52,782 nt of DNA from Bacillota bacterium. GTDB lineage: Bacteria > Bacillota > UBA4882 > UBA8346. This document shows, one piece after another, positions 23,809 through 32,874 of the stretch. A program made the translations under genes and the position numbers. The first letter of the stretch is position 1. Each line of letters opens with the position of its first letter. Under the pieces are notes generated by a model. It ran no database searches. It was not told the origin of the DNA and was given only the letters and a program-made list of their open reading frames with translations. The stretch is from assembly GCA_023415835.1 (NCBI GenBank), contig JAEZJK010000112.1:1-52782 (forward strand), given 5' to 3'.

Positions 23809-26415
23809 TCACTCCGACTTAAACACCAAGCCTTTTCCTTGGTCATAATCCACTTTAACCCTCTGCCCATCCCGGACTTCCCCCTTAAGCAGCAACCGTC
23901 CCAGGGGCGTCTCCACTTCCTTTTGGATCGCCCGCTTCAAAGGCCTAGCCCCGTAAGCCGGCTCATAACCGACCCTCACTAAATGGCTTTTAGCGGAGTC
24001 TGTCAACTCCAGGCTGATATGCCGCTCCTCCAGCCTCTTCCGGATCCGGCCCAAATGGATCTCGATGATTTCCTTCAAATGTTCTTCATCGAGGGCATGA
24101 AAGACGATGATCTCATCAATCCGGTTTAGAAACTCCGGCCGGAAGTTACGGCGCATCTCCTCCAGCACCGCCCCTTTCATCGCTTCGTAACCCGCTCCGT
24201 TAAAAGCCCCCTTATACTCTAAAATCTTCTGGCTACCAACGTTGGAGGTCATAATCACCACTGTATTTTTAAAGTCAACCGTCCGCCCCTGGCCGTCGGT
24301 GAGCCTACCGTCATCCAAGATCTGAAGCATCAGGTTGAAGACATCATAGTGGGCTTTTTCAATCTCATCGAAGAGAATCACCGCATAGGGCCTCCTTCTA
24401 ACTGCCTCGGTCAACTGGCCGCCCTCTTCATAACCGACATAACCCGGAGGCGCTCCGATCAACCGGGCCACGGTGTGTTTCTCTTGGTACTCGGACATAT
24501 CAATCCGGATCATTGTATTCTCATCGTCAAAGAGAAACTCTGCCAAAGCCCTAGCCAGCTCCGTTTTTCCAACACCAGTGGGGCCGAGGAATATAAAGGA
24601 GCCAATTGGGCGGTTCGGATCCTTCAGCCCCGAACGGGCCCGAATTACCGCTTCAGCAACAGCGGTTACCGCTTCGTCCTGGCCAATTACTCGCCGGTGC
24701 AACTCCTCCTCCAGGTGGAGCAATTTTTGGATCTCCCCTTCCATCAACTTGGTCACAGGAATCCCTGTCCAGCGGCTCACCACCTCGGCGATATCCTGTT
24801 CGTCAACTTCTTCTTTGATCAACCGCGAAACACCCTGATTTTTCGCCAGGGACTCCTCTTCCTGATGAAGTTTCTTTTCCAAGCCGGTTAACTTGCCGTA
24901 TTTCAATTCGGCGGCCCGGTTCAGATCATATTGTAGTTCGGCCCGTTCGATCTCGGCCTTGGTCGCTTCGATCTCCTCCCGGATCCGTCGCAAATTATGG
25001 ACGGCTTCCTTCTCCGAGTTCCAACGGGCTTTGATCCCGTCGGACTCAAGCCTAAGATCAGCCAGTTCTTTCTCCAGCCGGTTCAAGCGTTCCTGTGAAG
25101 CTTGATCCGTCTCTTTTTTGAGAGCCTCTCGTTCAATCTCCAATTGCATTACCCGGCGGAGCATCTCATCCAACTCAGAAGGCATCGAGTCAATCTCCGT
25201 CCTCAGCTTTGCCGCGGCCTCATCAACCAGATCAATAGCTTTATCTGGAAGAAAACGGTCCGAGATATAGCGTTGCGATAGTACCGCCGCCGAAACCAAA
25301 GACCCATCCCGGATCCGGACCCCGTGATGCACTTCGTAACGTTCTTTTAAACCACGCAAGATGGAGATGGTATCCTCCACAGTGGGCTGATCGACCAATA
25401 CGGTTTGGAAGCGCCGTTCCAAGGCCGCGTCTTTTTCAATATGTTTCCGGTATTCATTAAGGGTGGTAGCACCGACACAGTGCAATTCACCCCGAGCCAA
25501 CATTGGCTTGAGTAAATTACCGGCATCCATAGCCCCATCGGTTCTCCCGGCGCCAACCACAGTATGCAGTTCGTCGATGAATAAAATAATCTGCCCGTCC
25601 GAATCCTAGACTTCTTTTAAGACCGCCTTCAGCCGTTCTTCAAATTCCCCGCGATACTTAGCCCCGGCGATCAGCGCCCCCATATCGAGGGAGACTACCC
25701 GTTTATTTTTAAGCCCGTCCGGGACATCGCCCCGGATAATCCGCTGGGCCAAACCTTCCACGATGGCGGTCTTGCCGACCCCCGGTTCCCCTATTAACAC
25801 CGGGTTATTCTTGGTTCGGCGCGACAGCACCTGAACCACCCGGCGAATTTCTTCATCCCTACCGATTACCGGATCCAACTTACCCTCGGCTGCCAACTTG
25901 ATTAGATCCCGCCCATACTTTTCCAAAGCTTCATAGGTCGCCTCGGGATTTGGGGAAGTCACCCGTTGGCTCCCCCGGATCGCTTTTAATGCGCTGGATA
26001 TTCGTTCTTTGGTTAGCTTATATTCCTTAAATATCCGTCCGGCCGCTCCGCTGTCGGCGGCCATCGCCATCAATAGATGTTCGACTGATAGATAATCGTC
26101 ATTAAGCTTTTTGGCCTCGTCTTCCGCCAGAGCCAATACCCGATTAAGGCGGCTGGTAACATAAACCTGTTCTGCCCCTCCCGACGGGCCGGATATCCGC
26201 GGCAACCTCTCTATTTCATCTTTAATTCGGCGGGTCAAACCAGCCAAGTCCACTCCGGCCTTTATTAAAATCGAACCCGCTAACCCGCCTTCCTGTTCCA
26301 ATAAAGCCAAGAGTAAATGCTCCACATCGATCTGTTGATTGCTCTCCCGCGCCGCCAAGCTTTGGGCATCCATTAAAGATTGTTGGACTTTCTCGGTCAT
26401 TCGGTTCAGATCCAT
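23809..26415 (-). pseudogene. clpB: clpB disaggregase interrupted by an in-frame TAG
   Basis: Hsp100 protein disaggregase. The N-terminal part (26415-25609, 269 codons) has both Clp_N repeats and the first Walker A, GEPGVGKTAIVEGLAQRI. Codon 270 is TAG at 25606-25608, where homologues usually read through LKEV-x-DSDGQIILFIDELH. The same frame continues without a shift to 23809 with Walker B1 (LFIDELHTVVGAG), the coiled-coil M domain, Walker A2 (GPTGVGKTELARAL), Walker B2 (VILFDEIEKAH) and sensor regions. The stop thus falls between Walker A and B of the first ATPase domain. CAG to TAG would be one substitution. It may be a nonsense mutation, a sequencing error or read-through. I start at ATG 26415, with GGAAGGG nine to eleven bases upstream. 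Confidence 0.9.
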
Positions 26416-26547
26416 ATCTTTCATCCCTTCCAACTGAGTAACTCCTGATAACCGTCTTCCTTGCGGTAGCACTTTCGATCCGGTTTCGTCAAAGTCAGTT
26501 GTTACTATTATTTCCTACGGATTTTAAACGATCTAAAAGATCTTTTG

Positions 26548-26574
26548 TTAGCACTCTTACAAAGTGAGTGCTAA
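26548..26574 (-). promoter_or_regulatory. CIRCE operator (HrcA) of clpB
   Basis: TTAGCACTC, 9 bp, GAGTGCTAA is a perfect CIRCE inverted repeat, 133 bp upstream of the clpB start. It indicates HrcA repression and heat-shock induction of clpB, which in many Bacillota is instead under CtsR. Between it and 27053 lie only AT-rich sequence and the inverted repeat at 26867-26993. Confidence 0.95.
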
Positions 26575-26866
26575 CCCAATTACAAATAATATACCGTTAT
26601 CCAAATTAACGGTGATTCTTGACTATTATCTCTTAGTATATTCTAATTAACGTGCCTAACAGAAATTTGTTCCTAAGATCGAAAATTCCGGCATATTAAC
26701 TATGTCTTAATATTAACATGGTTAACTTATTTTTGTCAATATTTCCATAAATTATGGCTCTCCAGTTTACTAAAGGTATTTAAACCTCCGCTTGGTTCTC
26801 TCTAACAGCAATCCCCGGGCAATATGATTTAAGGCAACTCTGACGGGGTTCATGGAAAAAAACCAT

Positions 26867-26993
26867 TAATCTCCCGCCGCAGAGACCGGAGTTGAGCTGA
26901 TAAATTCCGGTTGAAACGCTATGAAATTAGGTGTTATACCTTAATACCCTGATAGTTTAACCTCTGCGTCTTAGCGTCCCTGGGAGATAAAAA
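26867..26993. repeat. CTCCCGC / GGGAG inverted repeat, copy 2
   Basis: The left end AATCTCCCGCCGCAGAGAC and the right end CTCTGCGTCTTAGCGTCCC, then TGGGAGATAAAAA, are imperfect complements bounding a ~127-bp unit. The shared ends (CTCCCGC ... GGGAGATAAAAA) identify it with 18446-18555. The interior is different. Confidence 0.6.
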
Positions 26994-27052
26994 AGTCCGA
27001 AGCTCAATTACAACCACGTTCTTAGTCCCCCGGATAAAACACCTTTAAACTT

Positions 27053-27526
27053 ATGTTAAAAGCAGTAAGGCAATTAACAGTTAATCTTAATATGCTTTTA
27101 AAAGAAACTAAAAAAGTAAAGGTGGCGCCCGGAATGATCTGTAAAATCTCCGTTTGGCTTGAAGAACCGCTTAAAATGAAAACCAAAATAAAGTTTGACA
27201 GCAATAACCAAACTGCTGACATTCCCTTTGAAAACCTGACTGTTTATGCCAAACCATTTTGTCCGGAAGGCAATTATTTTGAAATTAAGCTGGACTCTCC
27301 CAAATCTGAGCCTGGCCAGAAGCCAAAAGGTAATCAAAATGGATTAATCCAAAATTTATGGCACAAAATTTGCCGCTCGGGATCAAAACAAAAACCATCT
27401 CCGCCTCAGTCTCATATAATAATGGCAGAAGAAAAGGTATGCGAAAGTAATAATCTCGTACAAGGTGGAGATGTTTATGAAGAAAACAAGGGTCACCAGG
27501 CCAAAAACTCAGAGACCGTTAACTGA
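27053..27526 (+). CDS. Hypothetical protein
   Basis: A 157-residue open frame of no recognised family. The first ~90 residues look structured (APGMICKISVWLEEPLKMKT, DIPFENLTVYAKPFCPEGNYFEIKLD, possibly beta sandwich); the rest is polar and low in order. There is no convincing ribosome site, and it overlaps the start of the superoxide dismutase gene out of frame by 50 bp. Either the true stop-proximal part is wrong through a frameshift or the two are translationally coupled. Moderately doubtful. Confidence 0.4.
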   Translation: MLKAVRQLTVNLNMLLKETKKVKVAPGMICKISVWLEEPLKMKTKIKFDSNNQTADIPFENLTVYAKPFCPEGNYFEIKLDSPKSEPGQKPKGNQNGLIQNLWHKICRSGSKQKPSPPQSHIIMAEEKVCESNNLVQGGDVYEENKGHQAKNSETVN

Positions 27527-28046
27527 TAGTCCCCCTACTTATGCCAGGGGTATGGCCTGGCCATACTCGGAAAACCGGATGAACTTCGCTGTAGCCCAGA
27601 TCAATGGCGGGCCTCTGGCTCCGGAATTGAGCGGATACGTCTACTTCTGGGATGTCCCTGGAGGTACACAGGTCCTGGCGGCCGTCTCCGGACTCCCGGC
27701 CTATCGCCCCGCCCGGGATAATCAAGCCCCAATCGGTCCCTTTGGGTTTCACCTCCACCAATTCGGGGATTGCGCCATCGGCGATCCGCTTGATCCCTTT
27801 CAGGCAGCCGGCGGGCATTGGAATCCGGACGACCAACCCCATGGCAATCACGCCGGTGACTTTCCAGTGCTTTTCTCTAATCGGGGACGCGCTGAAATGA
27901 GCTTTTTCACCGACCGGTTCCAAGTAATGGATATTATCGGTAAGCCAGTCATCATTCACCAAAATCCCGACGATTACCGCTCCCAGCCGTCGGGTAACGC
28001 CGGAAAACGTCTCGGTTGCGGAATTATTAATTTATATGCCGGATAA
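27477..28046 (+). CDS. Cu/Zn superoxide dismutase family protein
   Basis: Converts superoxide to hydrogen peroxide and oxygen. The copper and zinc ligands are present in order: FHLHQFGDC (two His), GGHWNP (bridging His), PHGNHAGDFP (zinc His and Asp) and IIHQNPDDY (last Cu His). The active-site Arg and second disulphide Cys are in GNAGKRLGCGII. About 189 residues. Start 27477 has AAGGTGGAG six bases upstream. Unusually, it has no signal peptide or lipobox, unlike most bacterial homologues, and a basic N-terminal tail instead. A small hairpin, GGCG-taatc-CGCC at 28096-28108, may terminate it. Confidence 0.88.
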   Translation: MKKTRVTRPKTQRPLTDSPPTYARGMAWPYSENRMNFAVAQINGGPLAPELSGYVYFWDVPGGTQVLAAVSGLPAYRPARDNQAPIGPFGFHLHQFGDCAIGDPLDPFQAAGGHWNPDDQPHGNHAGDFPVLFSNRGRAEMSFFTDRFQVMDIIGKPVIIHQNPDDYRSQPSGNAGKRLGCGIINLYAG

Positions 28047-28121
28047 TAAATATTAGGCTGTCATAAATAGATAGCTCTTTTCCTATATAAAAAAAGGCGT
28101 AATCCGCCATTATTTTGAGGT

Positions 28122-28268
28122 ATAAAATGAAATAAATTTTGATTATACTTTTCCATCCTTAAACCATGGGTGGAAAAGAGTAAATAATTGTATTTATTTC
28201 AATTTATGAATTGCGGAAAATATGTCGCAATAATCCGTGTATGTCCAGAAAACTTATTCCGACATAAT
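28122..28268 (+). repeat. Three-stem dispersed element, copy 3
   Basis: Outer arms 28122-28137 and 28192-28207 (one mismatch) enclose CTTTTCCATCC / GGGTGGAAAAG, in which one pair is a G-T wobble. TGTCGCAATAA and TTATTCCGACA follow at about 28223-28265. It aligns along its whole length with 5565-5710. It lies between the convergent superoxide dismutase and 2TM-protein genes. Confidence 0.9.
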
Positions 28269-28273
28269 ATCTA

Positions 28274-28561
28274 TTATTTTGAACCGTCATCTTCCATTTT
28301 TTTCAAAATACTTTGGATCTTTTTCTCCTCCCATTCCTTACCGAACCAGCCTCCGCTTACGAAGACCGAAAAGGAATGCGCCAACAATCCCACTCCCCAG
28401 CCCAAGGCCGGCCAATAAAACCAAAGATGCTCCCGGTTAGTAAGAAGGTTTACCAACATTAACCCGGTGTTTACAATGAAGTAAATTACGATATGTATAT
28501 ATACCCATTTAATCTCCTGGACCCGTTCCTTTGCCCGTTGGTACTTCAGATCATCATTCAT
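28274..28561 (-). CDS. 2TM domain-containing membrane protein
   Basis: A 95-residue protein of the 2TM family. A charged N-terminal helix (LKYQRAKERVQEIKWVYIH) leads into two membrane helices (VIYFIVNTGLMLVNLL and WPALGWGVGLLAHSFSVFV), then a charged tail with GGWFGKEWEEKKI. These domains occur alone or fused to LytS-type kinases and regulators; the role is unknown. It follows the RDD gene by 17 bp in the same direction, so the two form a small membrane-protein operon. Confidence 0.88.
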   Translation of the reverse strand: MNDDLKYQRAKERVQEIKWVYIHIVIYFIVNTGLMLVNLLTNREHLWFYWPALGWGVGLLAHSFSVFVSGGWFGKEWEEKKIQSILKKMEDDGSK

Positions 28562-28578
28562 TTTAATTCCTCCATCAT

Positions 28579-29124
28579 TTACATAGTGGAATTCTTACTT
28601 TGTTGGGTAACATCTAAAACCATGCAATCGGAAAGTAGGTCATGAACCGCTTGTTTTTTATCGTTAAAAGCCAAGATTATAAAACCAGCACCAAAGGTTA
28701 TGAGCGAGAGATAATGCGCAAAGTACCGCTTGGTGGATTGGAGTAAATCAATGGGTTGCCCTTCTAAGTCGGTTACTTCAAGCTTCAACGCAAACTTCCC
28801 GATGCTCCCCCGAAGCGTGGAACTTTCCAGTAAAGCATAATATGCCCAGCCAATGACGATACACAAGATGACTCCGAAAGCCTTGGCGAAATAGATTAAA
28901 ATGGAGAATGGAATCACTAAAATTACGAAATCGATCATCATTGCGGCCAGCCTCAGCGGCAAATCAGCCTGGTTGGGCTGGAATAACCTGGTAAATGTCC
29001 GCTCGCGGTAATTGCCGAAATTGTCCCGGACCGGCCCAGCTATGGTTTCTTTTTCTTTCTTATTGCAATAAGGGCAACTTTTGAAATCAGCTTGATAGCT
29101 TTTCCCGCATTTAGGGCAGTACAT
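28579..29124 (-). CDS. RDD family membrane protein with N-terminal zinc ribbon
   Basis: A 181-residue protein. Residues 1-25 form a zinc ribbon (CPKCGKSY ... CPYCNKK). Residues ~55-175 are the RDD domain with Arg-Asp near the first helix (LPLRLAAMMIDFVILVIP) and three membrane helices, including STLRGSIGKFALKLEVTD between helices 2 and 3. RDD proteins are proposed transporters or membrane modulators, some with Na+/H+ exchange activity; nothing here decides the function. It is the first gene of the pair with the 2TM protein. Confidence 0.88.
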   Translation of the reverse strand: MYCPKCGKSYQADFKSCPYCNKKEKETIAGPVRDNFGNYRERTFTRLFQPNQADLPLRLAAMMIDFVILVIPFSILIYFAKAFGVILCIVIGWAYYALLESSTLRGSIGKFALKLEVTDLEGQPIDLLQSTKRYFAHYLSLITFGAGFIILAFNDKKQAVHDLLSDCMVLDVTQQSKNSTM

Positions 29125-29161
29125 ATCTAATCCTCCCGTTTATGTAAGGCCGTTATTCAAT

Positions 29162-29281
29162 TGAGCGAGTTTCATAATTACAAAAATTTATCTTTGCATA
29201 CAATATATAGTGTAGATTTTATTTTAGTCTATCAATATATTGTATGCAAAGCCGGAAAAAAGGAATTATGAAACCGCCTAA
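29162..29281 (+). repeat. 120-bp nested-hairpin repeat, copy 3
   Basis: The same 120-bp unit as 19552-19671. Three stem changes occur: CTTCG to CTTTG on the left is matched by CGAAG to CAAAG on the right, and a wobble pair becomes A-T (GCATGC to GCATAC). The hairpin is therefore preserved. The rest of the gap to ygiQ (29282-29637) holds one imperfect ~45-bp tandem duplication (29425-29518) and no gene. Confidence 0.92.
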
Positions 29282-29637
29282 ATTAACAACTAATGGGATC
29301 GCACAAATACCAATTTCTATATATTCCCTCTTTCCCCTGCCTAATACGATGAAAAAATTGAAAGTTGCATATTTAGGCTAAAAGAGCAATAATAAAGACA
29401 GCATCTAAATGAAGTGGTCAGGAGTCAGTAGCGCAAGTAAAGCTTTGGAGCCTTAAGGGCAGAAACCATGAGCCAATGGTGTAAGTAGAGCTTTGAGGTC
29501 TTCTAAAAGTAGAAAGACTGGGATTAAAAGTTAGAGGCTAATCTAAAAACCGGAATGATTTTTGGTTCAGGGCATTGGCAAAAATCTTACTGATTTCCGG
29601 CTCCTGAATTCTGGTTACTATTTTCGAAGGAGCGCCT

Positions 29638-31389
29638 ATGTTTCTCCCTACTACCCGCGAAGAACTAGACAGTCTCGGTTGGGACAAGCTCGATGTGATT
29701 TTGGTTTCCGGGGACACTTATATCGACAGCCCTTATATCGGAGCGGCGGTCATCGGTAAAGTGTTGCTAAACGCAGGTTACCGGGTGGGGATCATTGCCC
29801 AGCCCGATACCGAAACCGAGGCGGATATTACTCGTTTGGGCGAACCCCGTTTATTTTGGGGGGTAACCTCCGGAAACATCGACTCGATGGTGGCTAATTA
29901 TACCGCGTCAAAAAAAAGGCGCCGCCAAGATGACTTTACCCCGGGAGGCGTAAATAACCGCCGGCCGGATCGTTCCTTAATCGTCTATACCAATCTAATC
30001 CGGCGTTATTTCAAAAACACCAAGCCGGTAGTCCTGGGTGGAATCGAAGCCAGCCTCAGAAGAATCGCCCATTACGATTATTGGGACAACTCCATCCGCC
30101 GTTCGGTATTATTTGACGCCAAGGCTGATCTAATTGTTTATGGAATGGGGGAACGGACAGTTTTGGAATTAGCCCAAAAGTTGGCTGACTGCGCCCCTTT
30201 TCAAACGATTCACGGGATCTGCTATAGCGCCGCTGCTCCACCTTCCGGTTACCTTCAGCTGCCCTCCTTTGCCGAAGTTAAGGCAGACCCGGAACAACTG
30301 GTCAAGCTGTTTCACCTTTTCTATCAAAATAGCGACCCGTTAACCGCCAAAGGCCTGGTTCAACTCTACGACGGGCGTTACTTGGTGCAAAATCCGCCTT
30401 CATTATACTTGACCGAAGCCGAACTCTCCGCCGTTCACGACCTTGATTACCAACGGGACGCTCATCCTTTTTATAAAAAAGGCGGCGAAGTCCGGGCCTT
30501 GGAGACAATCCGCTTTTCCATCAATACCCACCGCGGCTGTTATGGGGAGTGCAACTTCTGCTCAATCGCGGTTCACCAGGGACGCACCATCCGCAGCCGG
30601 ACTGAAGAGTCGATCTTGGCCGAAGCCCGCGCCCTTACCAAACTGCCTGATTTTAAAGGCTATATCTTGGACCTGGGCGGCCCAACCGCCAACATGTACG
30701 GGATCGAATGCCAAAATAAGCTGGCCAAAGGGAGCTGTGCCGGGAAGCGGTGCCTTCATCCGGAAGTATGTAAGTACCTAAGGGTAAGCCATCTTAGACA
30801 GATTGAACTCTTAAAGCGGATCCGGAAAATCCCGGGAATCAAAAAAGTATTCGTGGCGTCGGGCATCCGTTACGACCTGGTTTTGAACGATCGCCAATCA
30901 GGCCTCGCCTACCTTGATGAAATAGTAAAACATCATATCTCCGGGCAAATGAAGATCGCTCCGGAACATACCGAGGAGAAGGTTTTAAAGTTGATGGGCA
31001 AACCCGGACGGAAACAGCTCCGGGATTTTCGGGACTTGTTCGACAAATTGAACCAGAAGGCCGGTAAGAAACAGTTTCTCACCTATTACCTGATCGCCGC
31101 TCACCCCGGCTGCGACCGGGAGGATATGTTGAAGTTGAAAGAATACGCCTCAAAGGAACTTCAGCTTCGCCCCGAACAAGTGCAAATCTTTACACCCCTG
31201 CCGTCAACCTATTCGGCCTTGATGTATTATACCGGTAAGAATCCGTTTACCGGGGAAAAACTTTTTGTGGAGAAGGACTTACTTAGGAAAGAGGATCAAA
31301 AGAGGATAGTGGTTGAGGGGAATAAAAATGTCGGAAGCCGTACTTCGGCGAGGCGGAGGAAAACTGTCGGTAAATGTCGTCAAAACTGA
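29638..31389 (+). CDS. YgiQ family radical SAM protein
   Basis: A UPF0313-type radical SAM enzyme of unknown reaction. The N-terminal B12-binding-like domain (DVILVSGDTYIDSPYIGAAVIG) and the conserved VLGGIEASLRRIAHYDYW are typical. The 4Fe-4S radical SAM motif is CYGECNFC near residue 300, followed by LDLGGPTANMYG and a second Cys group (CAGKRCLHPEVC). The 583-residue length is close to family size. GAAGGAG lies six bases before the ATG. It stands alone on the plus strand, ending at a terminator. Confidence 0.95.
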   Translation: MFLPTTREELDSLGWDKLDVILVSGDTYIDSPYIGAAVIGKVLLNAGYRVGIIAQPDTETEADITRLGEPRLFWGVTSGNIDSMVANYTASKKRRRQDDFTPGGVNNRRPDRSLIVYTNLIRRYFKNTKPVVLGGIEASLRRIAHYDYWDNSIRRSVLFDAKADLIVYGMGERTVLELAQKLADCAPFQTIHGICYSAAAPPSGYLQLPSFAEVKADPEQLVKLFHLFYQNSDPLTAKGLVQLYDGRYLVQNPPSLYLTEAELSAVHDLDYQRDAHPFYKKGGEVRALETIRFSINTHRGCYGECNFCSIAVHQGRTIRSRTEESILAEARALTKLPDFKGYILDLGGPTANMYGIECQNKLAKGSCAGKRCLHPEVCKYLRVSHLRQIELLKRIRKIPGIKKVFVASGIRYDLVLNDRQSGLAYLDEIVKHHISGQMKIAPEHTEEKVLKLMGKPGRKQLRDFRDLFDKLNQKAGKKQFLTYYLIAAHPGCDREDMLKLKEYASKELQLRPEQVQIFTPLPSTYSALMYYTGKNPFTGEKLFVEKDLLRKEDQKRIVVEGNKNVGSRTSARRRKTVGKCRQN

Positions 31390-31494
31390 TCTCTAGACTA
31401 ATTTACTTACATCTCCTTTGGTATATTTTATTCCAAAATGGAGATCTGTGAAGACTTCTCTCTTCACCCTTCACCCTTTAAAAATTCAAAACAA

Positions 31495-31535
31495 AATGCC
31501 TACGGATTTCTCCGCGGGCATTAATTTTTATTTTG
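31495..31535 (+). terminator. Intrinsic terminator after ygiQ
   Basis: The hairpin AATGCC ... GGCATT (31495-31522), with an inner GG/CC pair set, is followed by AATTTTTATTTT. It ends the ygiQ transcript. Confidence 0.75.
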
Positions 31536-31576
31536 GTAGCCCTTATCCACATCGTAAAAAAAGTTACTTAATAAAT

Positions 31577-31614
31577 AACCCCTAATCACTCTAAAGGCCA
31601 GGGGCTTTCTTTTT
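31577..31614. terminator. Hairpin at the 3' end of the larA-like operon
   Basis: CCCCT ... AGGGG with a 16-nt loop, followed by TTTCTTTTT on the plus strand, abuts the larA-like stop codon. On the minus strand the trailing sequence is ATTTATTAAG, a weak tail. It may serve the convergent transcripts of ygiQ and the catabolic operon. Confidence 0.35.
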
Positions 31615-32866
31615 AATCGCCTATGTAGTAAGGCAATGTAGATCCACCGTTAGGCATAATAATAACCTTACTTTGGCATCCCAATTTATTAAAGGCCTCA
31701 TTCAAAGCAGTTTGCGCATTAGAATATGGCTTCATAAAAATATCTTTTACTACCGCTTCCTCTAAGTCGGAAACGAGGAATATATCACACTTCTTTGAAA
31801 CCAAAGCAATTGCGGCCGCTTTATGACCGCCCAGTTCGAAATTCTTTTGGATTCCGGCGATGATTTCATCAGGTGTGTCCATGCCACGGATCCATCTTTC
31901 AAAAGTCCTTTCGCCAAATCCTTCTTTACAACTTCCCACCAGTATGATGACGCCTCCGTCCTTTACGGCGTCTTTAGCGTTATCCAGCGCCTTCTGAGCC
32001 TGATAGAGATTTATATCTTTCGGAAAACCCCCGGGAGAGGCAATCACAATATCTGCCTTTTCTTTGATCGCCACTTTATAAAGTTGATCAAGAAAACGGC
32101 AGCCTTCCCGATGTGCTTCGATATAATCCCCGGCAACAGCTTTAATAATGTTTTTATGATCATCCAGGATGACGTTTAAAATAAAATCAATTTGGACAAA
32201 CTTTACCGCTTCTTCGATGTCATTCCGGATCGGATTGTTTTTTATATTTCCGGATTTGGCAAACTCATTAATCATCCGGCTATGGTTGGCCTGTATCGTT
32301 TGGTGTGACGATACACCGGGCAATAAAGCTTTCGCTCCTCCACTATAACCCGCAAAATAGTGATACTCGATGTTGCCGAGGCAAATAACCCGGTCAGCAT
32401 CCGCGACAGGCTTGAAAACTTCAACCGGAGTTCCGCGGGACGTATAGCCCATTAATTGAACTTCATCAATATCGCTGTCTAGACACTCGATTTTGTGATA
32501 GACATCTTCCCCTACCAGGTATTTTTGATCTTCCACCGAATGTTTTCGATGAATACCCAAAGCAAATATGATTTTGATATTTTGATCCGTAACGCCCGCT
32601 TCATACAGTTCTTTGAGAACTTCCGGGATAACCAGTTTGGTTGGCATAGGCCGGGTGATGTCACTGGTTATAATAACAATTTGTTCTCCCGGGCGGACAA
32701 TATCTTTCAGGCATTTCGAATGGATCGGTTCGCGCAACGCCCTTACTACCTCATTCGCACCGGAGAGCGCATGTTCTACCAAATTGGGTTCAAGTACCCC
32801 GACTACATTTTCTTCATTAATTTCAAAGCCCGCTTTCCCTTTATCATAGTTAAGTTGAATTTTCAT
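31613..32866 (-). CDS. LarA-like nickel-pincer hydroxyacid racemase/epimerase
   Basis: Member of the LarA (lactate racemase) superfamily, which inverts 2-hydroxyacids with a nickel-pincer nucleotide. Nearly all landmark residues are present: SDITRPMP near residue 70, His106, His169 and Lys179 in EYHYFAGYSGGAKALLPG, and His195. These match the pincer-binding His, the covalent Lys and the catalytic His residues of characterized LarA. It is the last gene of the 13-gene run, 8 bp behind malic enzyme. That partner suggests malate or a related hydroxyacid as substrate. The cofactor genes larB, larC and larE are not in the window. Confidence 0.9.
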   Translation of the reverse strand: MKIQLNYDKGKAGFEINEENVVGVLEPNLVEHALSGANEVVRALREPIHSKCLKDIVRPGEQIVIITSDITRPMPTKLVIPEVLKELYEAGVTDQNIKIIFALGIHRKHSVEDQKYLVGEDVYHKIECLDSDIDEVQLMGYTSRGTPVEVFKPVADADRVICLGNIEYHYFAGYSGGAKALLPGVSSHQTIQANHSRMINEFAKSGNIKNNPIRNDIEEAVKFVQIDFILNVILDDHKNIIKAVAGDYIEAHREGCRFLDQLYKVAIKEKADIVIASPGGFPKDINLYQAQKALDNAKDAVKDGGVIILVGSCKEGFGERTFERWIRGMDTPDEIIAGIQKNFELGGHKAAAIALVSKKCDIFLVSDLEEAVVKDIFMKPYSNAQTALNEAFNKLGCQSKVIIMPNGGSTLPYYIGD

Positions 32867-32874
32867 TTCATCAC

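Noticed and set aside
25606..25608. Pyrrolysine or other recoding at the clpB TAG
   Set aside because: No flanking recoding structure or methylamine genes are seen; a point mutation or error is simpler. It is kept only as an open question in the findings.
26900..26940. cre (CcpA) site around GAAACGCTATGAAA
   Set aside because: The spacing between the TG and CG positions does not fit the consensus and no sugar gene follows.
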